DNA of 64,000 nucleotides from Eurosta solidaginis (taxonomy: Eukaryota; Arthropoda; Insecta; Diptera; Tephritidae): positions 59,053,346 to 59,117,345 of the forward strand of contig NC_090324.1 of NCBI RefSeq assembly GCF_040869045.1. The letters run 5' to 3'. Both the position numbers and the translations under genes were made by a program. This document shows, piece by piece, positions 58,269 through 64,000 of the stretch (the stretch's first letter is position 1; the number at the start of each line of letters is the position of its first letter). Below the pieces are notes generated by a model. It was given only the letters and a program-made list of their open reading frames with translations, ran no database searches and was not told the DNA's origin.

Positions 58269-59125
58269 ATGAATCCACCATCCTCTACACCGCAAGATGA
58301 AGCAACTACATCAACAACTATCGAAAACCCAATGAGTCATATACCCAAGCATGATGTTACTGTCTTTGGTGTGTCTACTGATTTAACTGATCTTAATTTA
58401 CCAACCCATCTGGATATCTGGAGATATTATTTTTACTTAAGCGAACGTGCAACAGAACAAAAAAATGTTTCCCATAAATGATTCACTATTCAAGTACAGT
58501 TGATTGGAACTTGGTATTGAAATAATGCTGAAAAAAGTGTATTTAATAAACTGAATAAATTGCTTGACAAGTATCAAGAGCAAATCAAGAGAAAAAAACA
58601 ACACCCGTTGGTTTGTCACGATTTCTAGAACCTCGTTTACGCAAATTTGTCAATCAAGTAATTAAAGATAATTCATGTTATATGCATTCGGAAAATATCT
58701 TGTTATCAATGTTGTTTGATGATAGCAAAGAAAAGCGCGACTGTGCCATCAAGAAAATTCTACGTTATCGAACCGATGTTGACGAGCCAATGGAACTTAG
58801 AGTTTATAAATAACCAGATATAAACTTTAATTGCACAAGTTATATGGAAATTATCAATTTGAATGATATAAATATCCTATTTGAATCACCATTCACGCGA
58901 AGCATTCCGTACGATACATTGAAAGAATATTTTAATCAAGATGATCCACCGTTTAATGATCCAAAAATTCCATCACACATACAAGGAACGGAACGACATG
59001 TTCAATTGCTAGCTAGCGTTTCCAAACGGCTTAACCCGGGAAATGTAGAGGCTGATATGGCGACGACATTAGATAGCCGTGCGAAATTGCCCAGACTTGA
59101 AAGTAAAAAAGACTTTAAACAATAA
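58269..59125 (+). pseudogene. Transposase-like protein of the long-TIR element (N- and C-terminal remnants)
   Basis: An N-terminal frame (58269-58481) opens MNPPSSTPQDEATTSTT and has THLDIWRYYFYLSERATE. After degraded sequence, frames at 58613-58813 (RFLEPRLRKFVNQVIKDN) and 58844-59125 follow. The last includes FPFHTQ-like KIPSHIQGTERHVQLLASV and ends DSRAKLPRLESKKDFKQ. A protein group common in arthropod genomes has a C-terminus with CHTQAVER and MP-F-SKK motifs, which I recall and which fits here; I cannot give it a name. It lacks a visible catalytic triad and is broken. Confidence 0.5.
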
Positions 59126-59654
59126 TTTTTTTTAGTTTCTTTTCTATAACTCACTTAAATTAATTTTTTCATTTACATATGTTCTGACTAAATAAATTTC
59201 TTATGAGAAAAAATAGATATTATTATAAATAAATAAATAAAAATAAAGAAAAAACATAGCCATTTAGCTGATTTTTTCATGTAAAGTGCAAAACCGGCGA
59301 TTTTTTGAAATGTTTGTATGGTGAACCCCCAGGGGGTTCCAGGGGGTGTGCCACTGGCATCGGTGGGTCGGGCCTCCAAAGTTAGTGGGGGTCGGTCATA
59401 CATTTGGACTCGATTGGAGCACTCTAAATGGGTCAAAGTGGAATTTTTTTAAAATTTGCACCTACCTGGGGGGGGGGGGGGCGGAGTGGTACATCAGAAT
59501 TCGTTTTAGAGGTATGGTTCCTTCGGCAAAGTTTCTTATTTTGATCCCTAGAATACGATTTTCGCAGAGCAATGAGCGATTTTTAAATCGACCCACCCTA
59601 CTGTACAACCAACCGTTATCCAATCAAAAATCAGCTGTGCTCAACTGGGTATAA

Positions 59655-59865
59655 AAATTAGAGGAGGTATGCAGACTATCAATGATTGGCATTACGGGAG
59701 CCATAAAACAACCCCTACAGCTGCACTATATGTCATTCTGCACATTCCACCTGTAGACCTGGTAGCAAAGAACATAGCGTTAACAACTGCAACCAGGCTC
59801 GGTGCTTTGGGGCAGCTTGAGCGGCGACCATACGGCCACAGTAGTATAGCGTCATCAATCACAAG
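59655..59865 (+). pseudogene. R1/LOA-like non-LTR ORF2 fragment (region after RT)
   Basis: The sequence reads CRLSMIGITGAI in one frame and then KTTPTAALYVILHIPPVDLV, ALTTATRLGALGQLERR and YGHSSIASSI in the next. TTPTAAL followed by L-x-PPVDLV is characteristic of the segment between RT and RNase H in R1/LOA/I-group elements. It begins directly after the R repeat end and is cut by a minus-strand R fragment. Confidence 0.65.
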
Positions 59866-60130
59866 ACGATAACTGTTTTCTGTGAAAAAGGGCGAAATCG
59901 GTTGACGCCACGCCCAGTATTTATACACAGTCGACCGTCTGTCCTTCCGCTCGGCTGTTAACACGATAACTTGAACAAAATTCGATATATCTATACTAAA
60001 CTCAGTTCACGTATTTATCTGAACTTACTTTGTATTGGTATAAAAAATGACCGAAATCCGACTATGACCACGCCCACTTTTTCGATATCGAAAATTACGA
60101 AAAATGAAAAAATGCCATAATTCTATACCA
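59866..60130 (-). repeat. R repeat fragment (minus)
   Basis: On the minus strand: cgaaaaagtgggcgtggtca, acggacagacggtcgactgtg and aactgggcgtggcgtcaacc in the order found in other copies. Both ends are missing. Confidence 0.8.
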
Positions 60131-60335
60131 AGAAAGTAAAGAGAATGCATTCGGAGTAGACGTGTTAAAATCGCTGCCGCTTTATTATACTTTTATTTGC
60201 GTTTGCCATTAGTTAAAAGTGCCAAACAAGTTGCAATCCGAAAAACTATAATTGCGGGTTTTTTGTTTTTACATTGATTTATCCAAATCTTAGTTTCGGT
60301 AAATAAGTAAAAAAATAAATAAATTTTCTAATTTC
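60131..60335. other. Unassigned 5' sequence before the ORF1 relic
   Basis: No coding. It probably belongs to the non-LTR element that follows. Confidence 0.3.
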
Positions 60336-61175
60336 GCGAAATGTATGCATCAAGTGTAACAACAAGAAATCAAGCAGCGCGCCAAATTGTCGTCCCTCCG
60401 AATCAATCAACGTCTCCGCTGGCTGTACAACAAAAAAGCGACAGCTCTTCAAGTAGTCAGAGGAGCGCGTCATGCAGAGACTCGGAGGGTTGACGGCTGA
60501 CTTCTCCAGTCTACAACTGTTTGGGAAACATCGAAGAACGAGTGGCGAAAGTTGAGATTGAGTGTGCACAAGTACAACAACTGCGCTCTGGCCTGGACAC
60601 AATAAAAGCGCAGCTGCATGACCAATCCGAGAATGCAATACACCAGCTGATTCTGAGGTGCAAACACTACGTTCGCATTTGGACGACTGCCAAAAATCCC
60701 TTATTTCAGCTGATGTTATTATAAGAGTTATCCCGCAAACGAGTGAAGAGAACTTGAACGAGACATTCTCATAGTAAAACATTCGTGTAGTAAACATAAA
60801 CCCCTCACCAGTACGTGCTGCTTTTCGCATACCGAGCAAAGACACAAACAAACCAACAGCGATCATAATTAAAATGATGTCTACAAATGACCGCTCATTA
60901 TTTATTGCAGCGGCTGCTCGTTATCGTAAGTCAGCTAATAATTCAGTTTCTCTAAGAGACATTGGTCACAACAAAGACGGGCGAGTGGGTATTTATGAGA
61001 GCCTCATAAAACAGAGTAGAGATGCTTTTCAAATCGCGATGCAGCTTAAGAGGCAAAATAAAATAGCTTCTGCATTTTCAATGCGAAGCCAAATATACGT
61101 ACGTGTGAACCCCAAATGCAAAGCACTAAAAGTATCCAGCATAAGGGATGTGCAGAAAGCAGTGAACACGTGAAA
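60336..61175 (+). pseudogene. Non-LTR retrotransposon ORF1 (baculovirus FP-like type)
   Basis: The frames read MYASSVTTRNQAARQIVVPP (from 60341), then a coiled-coil-like NIEERVAKVEIECAQVQQL (60524), ADVIIRVIPQTSEENLNETF and PVRAAFRIPSKDTNKPTAII. From 60874 the frame MMSTNDRSLFIAAAARYRK continues through DIGHNKDGRVGIYESL and FQIAMQLKRQNKIASAFSM to KAVNT at 61173. This order (coiled coil, ISADVIIR-IP, KPTAIIIKM, IYESLIKQSR) is that of FP-like ORF1 proteins in CR1/Kiri-type elements, which chaperone the RNA. Stops around 60494 and 60770 break it, and no ORF2 follows. Confidence 0.7.
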
Positions 61176-61369
61176 AGAAGAGTGAGATTAGATTGTACCT
61201 AAATTGTTATTATCTCTTTGTAAACTCATATATGTATGTATGTGTACTGCAATGTGTGCTAATTAATATATTAAGCGCTGGTATGTCACTCTTAATCAAA
61301 TTTTCCTTTTTTCACTTCTTTCTTTGCTTTCACTTCCAATAATCTTTCATAGTTTTCTTGGCAATGCCA

Positions 61370-62032
61370 GATTATTTCGTTTAATTTTGCACATGGAACA
61401 ACTAAAAATTCTCCTGAATTTAAAAAAAAGTCTTAGTACCTCTAAATCACGGGCCCCCTGAAAACCCATTTTTGTTTGACGTTTTTATTGTCTCCTAAGG
61501 CCCAGGCAAAAAATCATTATAAATATTCATTGCATTTAAAATTGGGCTAAAATTTGCACATGGAACAACTAAAGACTCTCCTGAATTAAAAAAATATCTT
61601 AGTACCTCTAAATCGTCGGCCCCCTGAAAAACACATTTTTGTTTGATGTTTTTATTGTCTCCTCAGGCCCAGGCAAAAAATCATTATCAATAGTCGTTGC
61701 TTTTGAAACTCGGCTTAAAATGTGCACACGGAACAACTAAAGACTCTCCTGAATTAAAAAAAAATGTCTTAGTACCTCTGAATCGCGGGCCCCCTGAGAA
61801 ACACATTTTTGTTTGATGTTTTTATTGTCTCCTCAGGCCAAAGCAAAAAATCATTATCAATATTCGTTGCTTTTGAAATTCGGCTTAAAATTTGCACATG
61901 GAACAACTAAAGATTCTCCTGAATTTAAAAAAAAATGCTTAGCACCTCCAAATCGCGGGCCCCCTGAAAAATCCCGGGCCCGGGGGAATCCCCCCCCCCC
62001 CATTCCTCCTCCCCCCTCTCTCGTCGGGCCTG
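61370..62032. repeat. hAT terminus with amplified subterminal repeats (about 168-bp unit, 3.5 copies)
   Basis: The block ending aggcccaggcaaaaaatcat recurs with tcattat at 61514, 61681 and 61851. The fragment ends ccctctctcgtcgggcctg at 62032, the same terminus as the hAT element at 23861 and 32449. No transposase coding is attached. It is lodged in a minus-strand gypsy relic. Confidence 0.85.
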
Positions 62033-62123
62033 CGTCTAGGAGTTACTACATCGGCCGACTGAAGTGTATTCTCTTCACTGCTACCTTAATCATTGTTGTC
62101 GTTACACGGTTTATCATTTACAC

Positions 62124-62262
62124 TCAGCGACTGGGATCACCAGCACCAATATTTGTTTCATTAGTGGTTGTTGCTTCCGGCGTATCATCAGAATTTCGAC
62201 AACGAATTTGGTTTAAATGTCTTTTAATAGTTCTATTATTTAATAATACCAGCAGTACGACC
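62124..62262 (-). pseudogene. Gypsy integrase C-terminal end (minus)
   Basis: On the minus strand the frame reads LLNNRTIKRHLNQIRCRN and ends GAGDPSR at 62124. The KRHLNQIR motif is typical of the integrase C-terminus of insect gypsy-type polyproteins. It is the continuation of the integrase at 63718-64000, split by a hAT element. Confidence 0.6.
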
Positions 62263-63709
62263 TAGTGCCACAGGATCATTAGATTTTTTAGGACGTTACA
62301 ATTCAAATATTTGGTGTTTTTATGTATATGCTAATAAATTTCTTTATAATTCTGCTACGTATTTACTTTGTTGGTGATATTAATTATTTTTAATATGTAA
62401 GCATATGTATGTACGAAGTGAACACTTATATTTTAATCATATTCTGTTTCATAATAATTCTGCAAATTATTAAATATAGAAATGTACATGTTAAATTTTA
62501 CTATAATTTCATAAAGAAGTTTCCTTGTAAATTTGCCTAACGACCATCTACATACATATCAGAGAACAGCAGAAATCGAACACAACAACGTTCGATTACA
62601 TTCGGCAACATGATCGTGTTCAACGATCCAACTTGCTTAAACGAACATTATCGACATTGATTTAAAATCAACCAACTTATTGCATGCGTGAATATAACCA
62701 ATTCAGGCGTTTGCTCGTTTGCCTCAACCGCGATTACATTCATCGGAATGAAAAGGCAAATATGAAAACTCCATGCGTCTGAATATTTGCATGATTCTTC
62801 TGCCCTTATGTAACGGCCACAAGCTACATATAAACATTGTTAACGGTTCTGTTTGTTTGCCGAACTAAACGATACTAATTCTCGGGCTTTGATTTTATTC
62901 TCCACATTGAAATAATGTTAAATTTACAGCATTTCCTATTTATATTTCCTATTTTGAAATATAATGCAAATTTGACATTATTTTCCATGTGGAAAACACA
63001 TTATTATAATGTAATATCTACATTTTTTTTTCATATCAAAAACCCATTTCAAAAATGTAAAATTCAAAATATTTGATAAAAGAAAAAATAATGCGTTTTT
63101 CACATTTGAAATGTAAAAAACACATTAGTGTTTTTTCCGTTTAGATATGACTTTTCTAAATTACATTTTTTCTTTTCGATCAGTTTTTTCTTTGAAATTT
63201 TATATACGTATACGTTAGATCTCATGCATAGGCTCAAAAAGCATGAATTCTACTTATTCCTGAAGGAGGTACTTCGGTTTTTTTTTTATAAATTTATCTA
63301 TGATTAATATTACAGGAATGCGATTCTGTGGCTTTTCCTAATATTCACATGTTGTTGAAAATCTTGTGTACGCTTCCAGTAACAACGGCAACGAACGAGA
63401 GATATTTTTCAATTCTTAGGCTGATTAAAAACTATTTTAGAAATACGATGAGTGAAAATCGATTGAATGGCTGTGCATCCCTAAACATCCACCGTGATCA
63501 AATTGTTACCGTTGATGAAGTTTTAGATGAAATGGAAAAGAAAAGCCGACGCATGCGCTTGAGTTTTTAATGTAACCTTTTTCATATCATATTCTTAATA
63601 CACGTACTTTAATGTTAAAGCTAAAGACAACAATTTTTTTTATTTATTTAACTGAAGAAAACAAATTTTTTTTGAACCGCCCCAAGGCAATTTTCTGGCT
63701 ACGCCCCTG
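62263..63709 (+). mobile_element. hAT element with CAGGGGCGTAGCCAG terminus
   Basis: The right terminus (ggcaattttctggctacgcc...cctg, to 63709) is the complement of the classic hAT end CAGGGGCGTAGCCAG. The left border is placed by where integrase coding stops (62262); a matching left inverted repeat and 8-bp duplication (expected gtaccagg) were not confirmed. Bases 62263-63300 are AT-rich with near-palindromic blocks (gaaatgtaaaaaacacatta) and no coding. Confidence 0.55.
63316..63570 (+). pseudogene. hAT transposase C-terminal dimerisation exon
   Basis: After a probable splice acceptor (tattacag, ending 63315) the exon reads ECDSVAFPNIHMLLKIL, LPVTTATNERYFSILRLIKN and ENRLNGCASLNIHRD to the stop at 63570. 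This is the hAT family C-terminal dimerisation region (T-N-ERYFS). It is intact over 80 codons, but upstream exons are not recognisable in the 1 kb before it, so the copy is an internal-deletion derivative. Confidence 0.75.
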
Positions 63710-63717
63710 GTACCAGG

Positions 63718-64000
63718 TGACCAGCTAGCTTTATTAGGATTACTGTAGTCACGAATCCAAACTTTTTGACCCTGATGTAGTTCAATGTCACGTTTCCTAC
63801 GATAGTTACCATCACTATTTTATTGACTTTGAATAATTTTTTGTTTTATTAAAGAAGGCTTAAGAGCCGAAAAACGTGTTTTAAGTTGCCTGCCAAAGAA
63901 TATTTTAGCCTGCCAAAGAATATTTTAGCTGGTGATTCGTCTGTCCTACAATGTACCGGATTGCGATAATCTGCTAAAAATCGGTTAACAATAATATCCA
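63718..64000 (-). pseudogene. Ty3/gypsy integrase fragment (minus), edge of window
   Basis: On the minus strand: DIIVNRFLADYRNPVHCRTD and ESPAKIFFGR, then a 20-bp tandem duplication (63889-63908 and 63909-63928) shifts the frame, and the protein continues LKTRFSALKPSLIK, IELHQGQKVWIRDYS to ASWSPG at about 63720. These are integrase core end and GPY-like C-terminal signals of insect gypsy elements. It continues beyond the window. Confidence 0.75.

Larger units (their letters stand above)
57051..59600 (+). mobile_element. Long-TIR DNA transposon (hAT-like ends), 8-bp target duplication CTGTACAA
   Basis: The element starts tagggcgggtcgatt and ends aatcgacccaccctac-type sequence (last bases ccctA at 59600). 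CTGTACAA at 57043-57050 and 59601-59608 flanks it, and removal restores the R repeat. The terminal inverted repeats extend about 370 bp (to cacaccccctggaa and catgaaaaaatcagc). C or G runs lie at 57181-57204 and 59467-59481. It encloses a broken transposase-like gene and a SINE. Eight-base duplications with TAGGG ends suggest hAT, but the family is not certain. Confidence 0.9.
36518..59654 (+). repeat. R repeat copy 6, split by five insertions
   Basis: Joining 36518-36734, 37619-38245, 55317-57050 and 59609-59654 restores one R copy. The inserts are a MITE (36735), the gypsy element (38246), a SINE (55786) and the long-TIR element (57051), the latter two and the MITE with exact target duplications; a second SINE lies within the long-TIR element. 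The junction with copy 5 reads tagccttccttact-taagttcggg, an inverted start joined to a normal start. Confidence 0.85.

Noticed and set aside
60279..60866. 195-codon minus-strand frame
   Set aside because: It is antisense to a recognisable non-LTR ORF1 (FP-like) and has no motif of its own.

Overview
This window looks like intergenic or heterochromatin-like DNA from a higher fly. A true fruit fly (Tephritidae) or close relative is my best guess. The guess rests on AT-rich eukaryotic sequence, Ty3/gypsy, BEL/Pao, Penelope, Helitron, hAT and Tigger relics of insect type, a tRNA-derived SINE with boxes A and B, and many copies of a fly-type interspersed repeat that starts near AAGTAAGGAAGGCTAAG and ends near CAACTGAGTATAA (called the R repeat here). 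I found no credible host gene, rRNA, functional tRNA or CRISPR array. Nearly all coding sequence is transposon-derived and broken.

Layout. 1-1275 (-): R1/LOA-like non-LTR ORF2 running off the edge. 2095-4619: DNA transposon with inverted ends, an ATAT target duplication and an intron-containing dead transposase. 5716-7517: two Penelope 3' ends fused head to head as 895-bp inverted arms. About 7920-9744: R repeat. About 9750-17423: a decayed Ty3/gypsy element holding a foldback insert, a small palindromic insert, a SINE and an R repeat. 17424-20596: more R repeats. 21141-23073: a roughly 700-bp tandem array. 23673-32449: a giant inverted duplication of a Tigger element with a hAT element inside it, whose right arm ends in a hAT terminus embedded in a Helitron helicase gene (32450-33859).

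34168-59654 is a layered stack. R repeat copies carry a TA-target MITE (36735-37616), a 17-kb Ty3/gypsy element (38246-55313), a SINE (55786-56147) and a long-TIR hAT-like element (57051-59600). The gypsy element itself carries a MITE, a nearly intact CR1-like non-LTR element, another R copy, a solo LTR and a BEL/Pao derivative. 59655-64000 holds fragments of non-LTR elements, a hAT end with amplified subterminal repeats, and a minus-strand gypsy integrase split by another hAT element.

Target-site duplications read directly from the sequence confirm many of these insertions and order them in time. The most unusual signals are six structurally conserved, covarying hairpins in the 3' region of the CR1-like element; small palindromic inserts built around a hammerhead-like stem followed by GAAAC; the Penelope inverted dimer; the chimeric hAT copy at the palindrome edge; and a BEL insertion that begins at its primer-binding site and has no 5' LTR.
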